The notes beneath the pieces were generated by a model, which ran no database searches, was not told the origin of the DNA, and saw only the letters and a list, made by a program, of their open reading frames with translations. A stretch of DNA of 37,810 nt from Chara braunii (taxonomy: Eukaryota > Streptophyta > Charophyceae > Charales > Characeae): positions 743,316-781,125 of the forward strand of contig BFEA01000656.1 of the NCBI GenBank assembly GCA_003427395.1, given 5' to 3'. A program made the position numbers and the translations under genes. Within the stretch, counting starts at the first letter, position 1; each line of letters opens with the position of its first letter. Of this stretch, positions 10,820 to 20,752 are shown one piece after another.

Positions 10820-11560
10820 CTAGCAACGCCCCACCAAGGATTGAGTAACATTGTCCGCCAGGTCGGACTCAGTAATCAGCGCATCTGAGAAATTAGGTCT
10901 ACGCGACAAGGCATCAGCAACCTTGTTGTACTCCCCTTTCAGATACTGAGGGTCAAAGTCATACTGCTCAATGACTTCGATCCAACGCTTGAGAGCGTCG
11001 AAGAGCACCGGCTGAGTTCTCATCCATCTCAGGGTCTGATGATCAGTCCTGAGGATGAAGAACCTCCCAAGGAGATAGTGCCTCCAATGGGTCAGAGCCT
11101 TGTACACCGCATAGAGTTCCTTCTCATAGGTGGACTTAGCCAACTTCTGAGACGACATTTTCTTGGACATGTACTCTACAGGCCTCAACTTTGGCCCCTC
11201 CTGCTGCGCGAGCACGACGCCAATGCCATATTGGCTGACATCCGTGGTGATTATAAACGACTTATCAGGATCAGGAAGTTTCAAGACCTCGTAGTGCGTC
11301 AACGCATGCTTCAGATGTCTGACAGCAGCCTGGCACTCATCTGTCCACTCCCATGGGGTGTCAAGGCGGGTCAGATCAGTCAAAGGATCGACCACTATGC
11401 TATATTTCTTAACGAAAGTCTTATAGTAGCCTGTCATTCCTAAGAAAAATCTCATCTCAGTCACAGACTGAGGACGTGGCCAATCACGAATGCTGGCCAC
11501 CTTCGCGTCGTCGGGCTTTAACCCTTCCGCGGATATCTCATGGCCCAAGTACAAGACACG
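10820..11560 (-). pseudogene. pol: Ty3/gypsy RT connection and RNase H domain
   Basis: Degrades the RNA strand of the RNA:DNA hybrid. In a frame different from the upstream RT, the translation reads through [30 protein letters not shown] (RT thumb/connection), then RNase H: ITTDVSQYGIGVVLAQ (first catalytic Asp), STYEKELYAVYKAL (catalytic Glu), ILRTDHQTLRWM (catalytic Asp) and the typical end YLKGEYNKVADALSRRP. The domain itself looks intact. The stop at 10820 falls shortly after it, before any integrase, so this marks the truncated 3' end. Confidence 0.9.
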
Positions 11561-12602
11561 GGCCGAGGACTTTGTCCCAATGTGCAACGTGCTCCTCGAC
11601 AGTCTTACTAAAAATAAGTATGTCATCGAGGTACACGATGACAAACTTATCCAAGTAGTCATGGAATATCCGATTCATAGCGTGCTGAAAGGTGCCAGGA
11701 GCATTGCAAAGGCCGAAAGGCATCATCACAAACTCGTACAGACCGTACCTGGTCTCAAAGGCGGTTTTGTGTTGATCCTCGGGCCAGATTGCAATCTGAT
11801 GGTACTCGGACTTCAGATCTATCTTACTGAAGTACCNACACCCTTGCACTCTATCTAGCAGATCATCGATGCGCGGTAGGGGCTCTCTGTTCTTCACAGT
11901 GATGGCATTGAGGCCCCTATAGGCAATACACATCCTAAGTGTACCCTCCTTCTTCTTAGGTATGAATAGTATTGGAGATCCATAAGGAGAGACACTCGGC
12001 CGGATCCAACCCTTCTCTACGAGTTCCTTGAGTTGTCGGAAAAGCTCATCGAGCTCGCCGGGAGACATCTGATAGATCCTACCCTTCAGGATACTAGACC
12101 CTGGGATAATCTCTATCGCGTGGACGACCTCCCTCTCTACAACCCCTGTCGGCTCTTCAAATAGATGAGGGTACTTGGCAACTACTCCCTCTATCTCCGG
12201 CGGCATTTTCGCCGGCTCGCCTGCAGCAGAGACATAAACTAGGTACATACCCTCGTCCTGATTTTGCTTATAATAGTTATAGAACGCGGCCGCACACATG
12301 CATCCATGGGACTCGATCAGACTACTAGCTTTGAACTTGTGCAATCTGGCGGTCCCTCCACCTGGCAAAGTATGCTTGACCACTTTTCGGTCCCAGTCAA
12401 ACTGGGGCTGAGCCACNGAGAGGTAGTACATTCCTANTAACATATCCATTGGGAGCTNGTCACTCACTAGGAACGAGACTNGATGTCTCAATTCCCCTCC
12501 CGCGTACGGGAAACAACACTCCACATTTTGGAGGTAGTCATTGACTACCATGCGCTGTTTGTTGGCACAGGTCGACTCCACAGGTCGACTCAGGCGCTGC
12601 AC
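11560..12602 (-). pseudogene. pol: Ty3/gypsy reverse transcriptase
   Basis: RNA-directed DNA polymerase that copies element RNA. About 345 residues stay open. Ty3/gypsy hallmarks appear in order: a linker ending in [20 protein letters not shown], then [19 protein letters not shown], a [13 protein letters not shown] segment, motif [14 protein letters not shown], motif [15 protein letters not shown] and the catalytic YLDDILIF motif near the C-terminal end. After [11 protein letters not shown] the frame shifts. Roughly 15-20 residues normally found between this point and the VLYLGH block are missing, indicating a short deletion not divisible by three. Four unresolved bases lie between the protease and the palm domain and one lies within RT. 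Confidence 0.9.
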
Positions 12603-12926
12603 TTGCCCCTGTAAGCGTAGTTTCTCAACGCACGCGTGACTGATAAAGTTCCTAGTCGATCAAGTGTCATAATAGGCCCCGGCCTTGCGGCCGGCCTTGC
12701 GGCCGCCAATGACAACCTTGCTGACGAACATCTCACCCTTAGGGGCTTTGACTAGGGCCGTCCAAGAAGCTAGCGGGTCTGATCTAGACCACTCCACCTC
12801 TAGCTCCTCTAAGGACTCAAACACATTCATCGAACAAAGGCTCGATGGGTCTGAACGTGTTTGCGGGACGACACTGGAGTCAGTAGCTTGGGCCATCTCT
12901 CGAGATGGTGAGGGTGTCTCCACCAC
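12603..12926 (-). pseudogene. Ty3/gypsy aspartic protease remnant
   Basis: The retropepsin-type protease would cleave the polyprotein. The characteristic motif Asp-Thr-Gly-Ser/Ala-x-x-Asn-Phe-Ile is recognisable at 12668-12640 (AYYDT, then STRNFISHACVEKL). The codon immediately after the catalytic Asp-Thr, where the family has Gly, is TGA (12660-12662), so the active-site triad is lost by one nonsense codon. The frame is continuous with gag upstream and RT downstream. Confidence 0.75.
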
Positions 12927-13009
12927 CTCGACCGTAGCAGGAACAACTACTATTCCTACTGGCCCGACGTGTATCCCGGAGCACTGCCAGAAGAACTAGC
13001 CACGTTGCT

Positions 13010-14915
13010 ACCAACGGGGTGCCTGCCCCATCATAGGCGGGATCTTTTCGGTTACCTTCTTATTGCGGCACTTGAACTGGTTATGGCCATATTGGCTACA
13101 ACGAATACAGGCCTGCCGTGAATAACGATCTCTCCACACGTCCTATGTGAGACCCGCTTTCTCCCATGGAGGAGCATTGGGGTCAACTTGACTCCTAGAC
13201 CGGGAACCTTCGCGGCGTCTATCGGTTGCCTTACCTTTCTGAGTTACAGCAGCGACTACTCCACCCTGTGAAGCTTCTACGCTGCCAGCCTCTGAACCTA
13301 CTCCTTCCTGAAAGTGTTCGTCTAATTCGATGTTTGAACCATCGTTATCGACAAACATAATGCGCCCCTTCGCCTTCCAGTTAGGAGGCAATGTCTTTCT
13401 CCTTCCATCCGTAGTGGGTGTCTGTCCATGCCCTATCTTCGCCTCAAGGTCTAGGGCCATCTTGCTAAACGAAGGAAAGTTGTGCATATTGATGTTGGCC
13501 CGACTTGCCAACTGGTTCCTGAGAGGCTAAGAAAAGAATCTCTGGTACGAGGTAAGCAGAACCTTGGGGTCATAGCGCACCCCTGGGACACAGATCAGAC
13601 GCTCAACAGCGTCGATGGCTTCCCTTACTGACTTAAACTGCCGCGTGTGCAGTGTCAGGATCGCATCAGTGTCCCTTTGGGACTCCTGAGGATCGTGCCA
13701 CCTTTCCTCCACCATCTTCAGGAAGTCCTCCAATTTCTGGGTGACCGCCCAAGCGCGGAAGTCATGACCATACCCCTGGAGCTGCGCTAAACCACTCAAC
13801 CATCTTGTTGCACTACCGTCTAGGTAGGAAGCAGCCACAAGCACTTCTTTGTGCGGCAAGGTAAGTTTACACCTGACATAGACTGGCACTGGCCTCAACC
13901 ATGTGTCGAGGTCTTCGCCTCTCTTGTCCCCTGTAAAGGGTTTCGGAGCGGCAATGGCCGTCTTTGGAACCCACTGTGTTTGTCCCGGTCCCTGCATCAC
14001 GGCGGGCTGTGGACCCTGTGACACAGGTTGCTGTGCTAGCTGCTGGGGCTGTGTGCCCCGCGGCTGCACAGGCTGCGAGACAGCAGGCTGCGTGGTGACC
14101 GCAACCTGCAACGGAGATTGGGTGTACACTGTCTGTACAGGAACCTGCAAACTAGTTCCTACTGATACCCCTCTTGATAGCGGCATGCCCAGGGAAACAA
14201 TCGCAACCGATGATGGAGCTACATATGGGGATACCCCAGTCACCGGTGGGACATAAGGAGGAGGATGTACAACGGGCCAGGCACCAGGCCCAGACATTGG
14301 TGACGTTGCTGGCGCTCNCCCAACCAACAGGGCCAGACTTTGCTGGATGTCTTGAAGGATGGTTGTTTGCTGGTCCTGCATCTCCACTACATTCAGCAGG
14401 ACAGACCGGATGATCCTCACATCATCCGTTACGTGCGTCAGGTCCATCTCCTCTAACTCGTTAACGTCCGCTTGTCTACGTTGCATCCTGGCTCTTCGTC
14501 TAATCATTCTATCTTTCTCCGCTTTTATATCTCCTAACGCCTTCTGTAGCTGTGCCTCCTGCAATGCTGCTTGTTGTATGGCGATCTCATCGGGAGTTAA
14601 CACTAGTGGCTGGCTCGCCATTACGCCAGTGGACTGACTCTGGGTCTACGCCACTGTTGACCCGACAGACCCTGAACTACTTGCCTGAGAGGACTGCTGA
14701 GTTGGGGTGGCCATGGCTTCCAAAGCTGCAGCTTCACTCACAAGTGCCCTGCTAGCCTCCGCTGCTCTAGTCCTCCTCTGCTGCTGCTGCCTCTCCCTAA
14801 GCTGGCGGAACAGATGTCTGTCGCCCTCTGGTCCTAATGCCAAGTGGGCTATTGGGCGTCTAGCCAATCGCAATATCCTCCGGTCGTCCTCTCCAGTGTC
14901 CTCCTCGTCGCTCAT
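13010..14915 (-). pseudogene. gag: Ty3/gypsy gag (nucleocapsid polyprotein) remnant
   Basis: Gag forms the particle that packages element RNA. The frame opens at 14915 with an acidic/basic N-terminus (MSDEEDTGEDDRR) and a Gln/Arg-rich helix. A further Gln/Glu-rich helical part, a Pro/Gln/Val-rich linker, and a capsid-like region near 13900-13530 follow; the last contains KPFTGDKRGEDLDTWLRPV and SYLDGSATRWLSGL, the usual gypsy gag pattern. A zinc knuckle CIRCSQYGHNQFKC (CX2CX4HX4C) sits at 13068-13109 in the same frame. In-frame TAG codons at 14646, 13527, 13143 and 13008 break the frame. Around 13010-12990 a one-base slip is also likely, since another frame reads more naturally. It is not expected to make functional gag. 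Confidence 0.85.
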
Positions 14916-14949
14916 AAGCTACAGTCCTGTACACAATCTGCACTAATAC

Positions 14950-16150
14950 ACTCTAGGTGCCTACCGCAGCGTAGTGCACAGACCAACTGGTGGCTATTTT
15001 GGAGACTTTACATTCGGGTCAACAGGTAAGTCAGATTCCTACAAATAAAACTATTTTTAGTTTGACTAGTTCGCAAACAGAAGCATCATGAACAAGAAAC
15101 AGTTCTAACTAATGCTGTCTGTCAGATGTCAATGGCTATACACCTAACTAATAAAAACATAAAAATAGAATCATTTGTGTGGATAGGACAGCATGGAATT
15201 TTCTCGAACTTATCACCTGGAATTTAACCCTCCCTTAGTTCCCCTGAGTATCACTTGATGTCAGCGTCCCTGAGCAATCTGGAGAGCGTAGCGTGTCTAA
15301 AGGTGTGTGTCCGGCCCACCCCTGTGCCCCGAGTATCTGCTGAGCTGGCCAGCCCTGCACTGGATTATCCTCGCGTGCAGCGAGCCTTACAACCATTGGC
15401 TGATCCAGAGGCAATTTAACGTCCGCCCCCAAGTGACTCCAGGAATTCTTTTACGTCGCAGCCGGACGACGATCACAGCCAATGGTTCCCCTTCCGGTTC
15501 TTATTTAAAGACGCCCAGTCTCGTCTCCCTTAAGGGCTGGCCTGCCCAACAGTACCCATCTAACAGCGCAGCAAGCCGAACAAGGACAAGCAGCAAGGCA
15601 TGCGTGCTCTACTCCCTGTGGGTTGGCATGGTGACCGTGACCCAGTGCTTCGTCCAGGGCCCTTCAGAAAGCTCCGCCCATCTTCTCCCTGATGCTCCAC
15701 GTGAACATTGCCGATTCTCAAGGTTGAGCGCACTCGACACCTCACAATGAGAGGACTCTCAAGAAGGAACACACAACCTCACGGTAAGAAGTGTCGGAGA
15801 GGGTAGATAAGGTTAAGAGCAACGTACCTCAAATAGCTGCCCCCAACCACAGAGATAATCTCACCTGATGACCTGATGGCGATTGCGATGACCAGTCACT
15901 GCATTGGCACAACCAGCATTATCTCGCCGTTCCACCTCAGCATCAATCGCACATTAGATAGTTCTCATCACACTGTCCAGACCACATTACCACCACGTAG
16001 CCTTCCTGGCGATCCCCTCACCTCCTGGGTCGCCACTCACTCGCCTCCGCCCTCCTCACTACACACCACTTACGGCCAAACTCGCCAAGCAGACCGCATG
16101 TATGTACTGTACCAGGCAGAAGACAAGCGCCAGATGAGCGCAAACATACC
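14950..16150 (-). other. Upstream region of the gypsy gag, no coding sequence
   Basis: This is probably the 5' leader of the retrotransposon. It has a perfect 10-bp inverted repeat carrying CCAAT/ATTGG (ACCATTGGCT at 15392-15401, AGCCAATGGT at 15477-15486) and a TATA-like TTATTTAAAG near 15500. These could belong to a promoter, but the LTR cannot be delimited because no second copy is present. Confidence 0.3.
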
Positions 16151-16153
16151 ACA

Positions 16154-16170
16154 GCTCCGATACCAAATTG
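16154..16170 (-). promoter_or_regulatory. Candidate primer-binding site of the gypsy element
   Basis: The minus strand reads ...TTGCA, then ATT, then TGGTATCGGAGC, the same 12-mer as at 374-385. Its position ~1.24 kb upstream of the gag start on the same strand suits a tRNA-Met primer-binding site just inside a 5' LTR ending near 16169. Repetition of the 12-mer in two places strengthens the idea, but no LTR pair was seen. Confidence 0.35.
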
Positions 16171-16739
16171 CAAGGAAGATGAGCAATAGCGAACTTCAGC
16201 AATCAAACAGCATCATACATATGAGTCCAGATAGTCGTGACCTCGAACCAACAGCAGAATTGCATCACGAGATTCACCAAATAAGAACACACCAAGAGTT
16301 CATAATTGACAATGCTGAAATAGTCCCATCATCATCAACGAAGAACCAGAGTTGATATCCTATCTGGCGATCGGTGCCCAGACTACATGTGGCAGATCCT
16401 ATCTAGCCTACACTACGATGCCGAAAGATGACGTCAACAGCTTTCCCGAAGTACGAGCATACAGCGACCAGCGTCGCACGCTTCCAGCACCAGGTATGTC
16501 TCTCGCCACACTCACAACCTCGTTCCCCAACACACAGATGCCACTAGCACTCAAGGACCACCCTGTGCCTCACCCAGCTTACAGCAGCGCAGCTCGACTA
16601 TGGCTGCGTGCTCCTTCCCTGCTCGCCCGTGAGAGCGTAGGTGCCAGCCAGCAAATAGCGCAGCAGCAGTTAGGCAGCATGCAGCCAGCACCCGAATGCC
16701 TAATACGGAGGCAGGCCCTTTGCTATATCGAAGTGGCCT

Positions 16740-17060
16740 GCCTGCGTCCAGTCCCAGGAAGCTTCCAGTAGGCCCCGGTAGCCTGAGGCCCAGCACGACG
16801 AAAACAGGCCTTGGGCCTGAGGTGGTTGCATGTTCCCAACTGCCTTTGGCATGTGTTTGGCCCAGTACCCGTATCCAGCCCAGGGCCTGCTTCACATACA
16901 TTCACACAGGCGGCCCAGGGCCTGGGTTCACTCAACCAACTGGCGCTGCGCAACTGCCTGAATTTCCTTGAGTTGCGTGGTGGCCAGAATAGGGCCCTGA
17001 GGGCCTCGTCGAGCCTGCCTTCACTTAGGGCGGCCGACGGGCTGCAAATTGGGGCCTTAT
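16740..17060. repeat. GGCCC-rich degenerate direct repeats
   Basis: Blocks such as GGCCCAGGGCCTG and CTGAGGCCCAG recur several times, including a pair about 40 bases apart near 16880 and 16912. They create alanine/proline/glycine-rich frames on both strands that lack motifs. Confidence 0.5.
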
Positions 17061-17114
17061 GGGGCTCATAGAGGCAGTGGCCTCGCACAAACAAAAAATA
17101 CAGGTTACAGGTCA

Positions 17115-17129
17115 CGGGATCAAGTCCCG
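17115..17129 (+). repeat. tRNA T-arm-like hairpin, isolated copy
   Basis: CGGGATCAAGTCCCG forms a 5-bp stem and contains a sequence matching the RNA polymerase III B-box consensus (GWTCRANNC: GATCAAGTC). About 30 flanking bases (GGTTACAGGTCA...) match, in opposite orientation, the cluster at 18223-18365. Confidence 0.5.
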
Positions 17130-17624
17130 CAACGCTCAAAAAAACAAACAACACAGACGAACACTTAGTGTACAGCCCCACTGGGAAACTGCAATTTATT
17201 GCACCCAATGCCCCAAACGTTCGATCTGGTAACTCCGCTGGCAGTGGTATACTTTAGATGAGATGGATTACCAACTTTCCAGTTTTCCTCTGTTAACAAC
17301 CTGTCCACTGGTGTATGTAACAAACGAAGGCTTGCCTGACTGGTGACCTGTGGCGCTGGGCATGAATTGCAACAAGCCCGTAACGTACCAGCATTACGCC
17401 TCAGCTGTTCTGGGTTTGGCAGGTTAGATCCCTTAACCTTCTTTTTTTTTCAGCTGGTCGTCCACTTGGTTCCTTGATGGCACGTTTTGAATTTTAAAAC
17501 CGTGTTTGTATCTACATTTAGGAGGCACATGTCCTCGTTTGTCTAAGTACATCAGGCATCAGTGGTGCTCTGTGAAGTAAGGGCTGTTGTCCCTAAGTAT
17601 GACAAGCACTCATTCCCAGCCGTG

Positions 17625-17678
17625 TGGCTGAATGGTACCCACATTTAACTGTTAGTAAACATGTCACAAGTTCAAATC
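17625..17678 (+). repeat. Possible tRNA-derived SINE head
   Basis: TGGCTGAATGG (17625-17635) fits the A-box consensus and GTTCAAATC (17670-17678) fits the B-box consensus, at tRNA-like spacing. The surrounding sequence does not fold into an intact tRNA, and a purine-rich tail follows (17740-17760). It may be a decayed SINE or a chance match. Confidence 0.3.
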
Positions 17679-17930
17679 GCCATGGAGTCGGATGAATAAA
17701 ACTATAAATAGTATTAGGGGATATCCCCTTTTAAAAAGAGGGGGAAAGAAAGAGAGAGAGACCCATACTCCAGCCCCATATTGTCTTTGATCCCTTCTGG
17801 TTTCTCCCCCCAGCCCCAGCCCATATCTATCTCCCTTTGCAGTCCACATTCTTCCAGAGTTCAAAACGTCATTTCTTTTCTCAGGGTCTGTCTGCTGACA
17901 ATGATGTCATTTTCTTGCTGACTGGAACAG

Positions 17931-18026
17931 GCTGAGGGGGCAACGGAGCGCCTGCAGGAGGAGAGTGAGATCCGGACACGCAGGTTTAATGCAGCGGTCA
18001 AGACTGCCGTCAGCAAAATCCAAGCT
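17931..18026 (+). CDS. Second coiled-coil exon of the host gene
   Basis: A 96 bp exon of 32 codons, bounded by AACAG| and |GTGAGG, phase 0 at both ends. The peptide begins AEGATERLQEESEIRTRR and ends AAVKTAVSKIQA; it is charged and helical like the exon at 2976-3308, whose last residues are AQKLKDA. Matching strand, phase and composition support splicing of the two across a ~14.6 kb intron. No further exon was found before 20.7 kb, so the following intron probably extends through the inverted-repeat structure to the right. Protein family is not identified. An alternative is that the two exons belong to a larger set with others I could not see. Confidence 0.6.
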
Positions 18027-18222
18027 GTGAGGATCGATTCTTTGTGTGTATCTTCTCTATTCGCTTCTTTGATGGCCTTTCACTTTTTTTTCTGTCTGCT
18101 TATAGATCCCACGGTTGTGACAAAGCGGATTGGAGGGAGAAGAAGAATGGTGGTGGTAAAAGTGCAATGAATTGTGGTGCTACAAGTGGGCTGTATACTA
18201 ATTTTGTCCCTGTCGTCGTTGT

Positions 18223-18365
18223 CGGGACTTGATCCCGCAACCTTTGTTTGCTGTATTGCCTGTTTGTTTGCTGTTTGTGTGTTTGAACCTTGCGGGACTT
18301 GATCCCGTGACCTGTAACCTGTGTGTTTTGTTTGTGAGTGTCGTGCCCTATGGGGCTTGATCCCT
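18223..18365 (-). repeat. Three T-arm-like B-box repeats in tandem
   Basis: Minus-strand CGGGATCAAGTCCCG occurs at 18223-18237 and 18293-18307, with a diverged copy AGGGATCAAGCCCC at 18352-18365, spaced 58-70 bases. Intervening sequence is ACAAACAAA-rich and one unit carries GGTTACAGGTCA. This looks like amplification of a tRNA 3'-half or SINE fragment. No complete tRNA is present. Confidence 0.5.
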
Positions 18366-18439
18366 GCGTCTGTCACTAGTAGTCTCTGTTTGGTAGTCCA
18401 AGGCCATTCGGCGTTTTTCTTTTGCCTTGTCATAGGTCT

Positions 18440-20540
18440 AGGCCCCTCTTTCTCCTGTTTCCATCCAGATACAGATAGGTCTTGGGTTGTTGCTTTGGGG
18501 AGGCCGTCGTAGGTCTAGGGGGAGGGTAGAAGTAGTGGGCAGGAAAATTAGTTCGGGTCTTTTTCTCGTTGTTTCTGCTGGGGAAACTCTGCCCGTTCGT
18601 TGCCGTAGCGTTGCTGCATTATTTTTGGCGAGGGCATCTCCTTCCTCGAAGCCCAGCCATAGCTTAGGCTGGGACACGAAGTTGGAGATCGTACTGCGGC
18701 TATTCAGCAGCTCTGCACAAGAGCTTCACCAGGACTGTGTTGTTGGGTTTGGGCGCTGCCTTCTTACACTTTGGCAGCCATATCTGCTGTTCCTCCTCGT
18801 GAGGAACTTCGTTTTTCTCTTCTTCGAAGTGCTGGATCGGTTCTCCTTCTTCATCAGGACTTCCAGCGCTGCACTTCTGTGCGGGCGCTGCTATCATTGG
18901 GTAGCAGGTTCAGATTGGCACGTTGTGACAACTGTGAGGTTACTGCTGCTATGGCAGCCATAGCCAGGGGTATGAGGTGGCAAGGAGGAAGAAGAAGACT
19001 CCTGCAGACTTCGTTGAACAATTGTTTTTGGTTGTTCGGGGTTGTTGTAAACGCGGTTGTGATTCTTGGAACAAGTACTTTGGATTGATTGGAGGAGGAT
19101 GGGGGATTACAGAATTGAAATTCGTTTTTCAATTCTCTGTGTATTTCGAGCTTCTGCTGTGCATATCCTCTCTCCGGTTTTGTGTGGATTTGCCTCCTCC
19201 GAGTCTACTCTGTAATTGCATGCGTGTATGGGAACGTGTGAATTCGTTGTGGATGGAAGTTCAATCGGGTACATAACAAAAGAACAAGAAACGTGCCTTG
19301 TTCATATGGCCATGCTAAAATTCCTTGAGAAAGGCCATTGGATATGGTACTGGCATTAGGGTGGACCAACTCTGTGCTAAGGTATGACATGTGTTTAAGA
19401 GCGGCACGTTTTGCATGGCATTGTCGACCACGAGCTCTCCCTGGATAGAAAAAAAGTGGATCTGCTGTCCTGATTTCCAGGGAAGCTACATTTAAGTCGC
19501 ATCAATATGCGACATTATGCAATTGCCAGAATGTAGCATACTTGCGGTGCATGATGTGGTGTGGTGCAGCGCATTTCCAGGTCAAAAGCACTGGTGGTGT
19601 ACTGTTTGCGGGTGCAGGTTTGCGGGTGCCAGTCGGTCCCGGATCCAGGGCCGGCGACAAAACCAAGGGGGATAGTCTTGTGTAATCCTTCAACCCCTCG
19701 GTTTCCTCCACACTGCACCTTCGCTCCTTCACCGCCAGTTGCCGGTCTTGATCCCTGAATCCGCCTGGTGAAAGTCTGATACGTAGCCGATAGTGATAGG
19801 CCCAAGGCCGTTATTAGCAGCCACGTACTCACATATAAATGGGTGTCGCCCGGCACGTGGGCCTACCAAAAACACACCAAGGCCGCATCTTCGCCTATCG
19901 GTTGGCCTCTGACGGCCAAAATTGGCACGGGTTCAACCCGTAGCCCGCGCGCACCATTCGTCACTCCAAACCCGCGCCTTTTACTACTCCAGTGGTGGAT
20001 GCTCAAACTGTGTCTAGGCTAAACTGTATTCATGCATACCATTGCCAAGGTCGTGGAAAGAATTCCTACTGATGGGCACACACAGCAAGGAGCCCCATTG
20101 CACCGTGTGCTACAAGTTCTGAGGTCCTTCCAAAAAAAGTAAAGAAATAGCCACCTGTTAAGAATCCGTGGCAGGAGAATATACGGTCTCTTTCTGACCC
20201 CTATTTTTTCCCGTTGGCCCGGATGAAAACCTCAGTCAATCCCTTTCTAGGCAGTTAATCCAAGGGTCAATTCGTAAAAATTTGGGTGGCCGACTGACCT
20301 TCATCCGCCCGACAACGGGACAATCCCGACAGAGGGGGGGGGGGAGAAAAAAAAAGTGTAGGGATCAGGAAGGGGGGGAAGGGGGAAAGAGGGGGGTTTG
20401 CCGGCGGAGGGGGTGAAAACAGAACCACAAGCGAAGACAACAAGGATTCGTCAAAGCAGGTCCCCACCGGCTGTCCCCACGATCACACTCCTTCTCACCA
20501 CGGATCCCACAATTCACAACCTTCTTTTCGACACTATCCA
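18440..20540. other. No confident gene
   Basis: Several short overlapping frames occur on both strands. A minus-strand stretch at 18700-18850 is Glu-rich (HFEEEKNEVPHEEEQQ) and could be a mobile-element protein fragment, but it is broken on both sides. A small perfect palindrome ACGGGT-TCA-ACCCGT lies at 19927-19941. A poly-G tract lies at 20333-20344. Confidence 0.35.
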
Positions 20541-20541
20541 G

Positions 20542-20643
20542 CCGTCCCCTCACCAGCGCTTAGACGACCTCAGCGTACCCCATAGCCACTTTCCGTCCCC
20601 TCACCAGCGCTCAGACGACCTCGGCGTACCCCATAGCCACTTT
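20542..20643 (+). repeat. 51-bp tandem duplication
   Basis: Two copies (20542-20592, 20593-20643) differ by three substitutions. The unit is 17 codons (PSPHQRxDDLxVPHSHF) in an open plus-strand frame. No other evidence of a gene is present. Confidence 0.8.
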
Positions 20644-20752
20644 CATCACCCCATTTCCACACGGGGGCGTATAAGGAACGCCAAATAGACGCTTCACAGT
20701 GCGGTCAGGAGGGGCACCCCCTGACAGCGATCGAGGAAACACGTCCTCCTGA

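Larger units (their letters stand above)
10820..14915 (-). mobile_element. Decayed Ty3/gypsy retrotransposon (gag-PR-RT-RNase H, no integrase)
   Basis: The minus-strand order is gag, CCHC knuckle, protease remnant, reverse transcriptase and RNase H, the Ty3/gypsy (Metaviridae-type) pol order up to RNase H. Coding similarity ends at 10820 and no integrase motif follows, so the 3' end is truncated. Gag through RT lie in one continuous frame from 14915 to about 11570, interrupted by six in-frame stops (five TAG, one TGA), followed by a frameshifting deletion near 11560. All six ambiguous bases (N) of the window lie inside it: 11837, 12417, 12437, 12458, 12481 and 14318. LTR limits are not proven; a possible primer-binding site is at 16154-16165. 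Confidence 0.9.

Noticed and set aside
11039-11858. Plus-strand open frames across the gypsy pol region
   Set aside because: Shadows of the minus-strand RT/RNase H coding sequence.
18700-18897. Glu-rich minus-strand frame as a gene
   Set aside because: Fewer than 66 codons, not in frame with neighbouring open stretches, and no splice sites seen.
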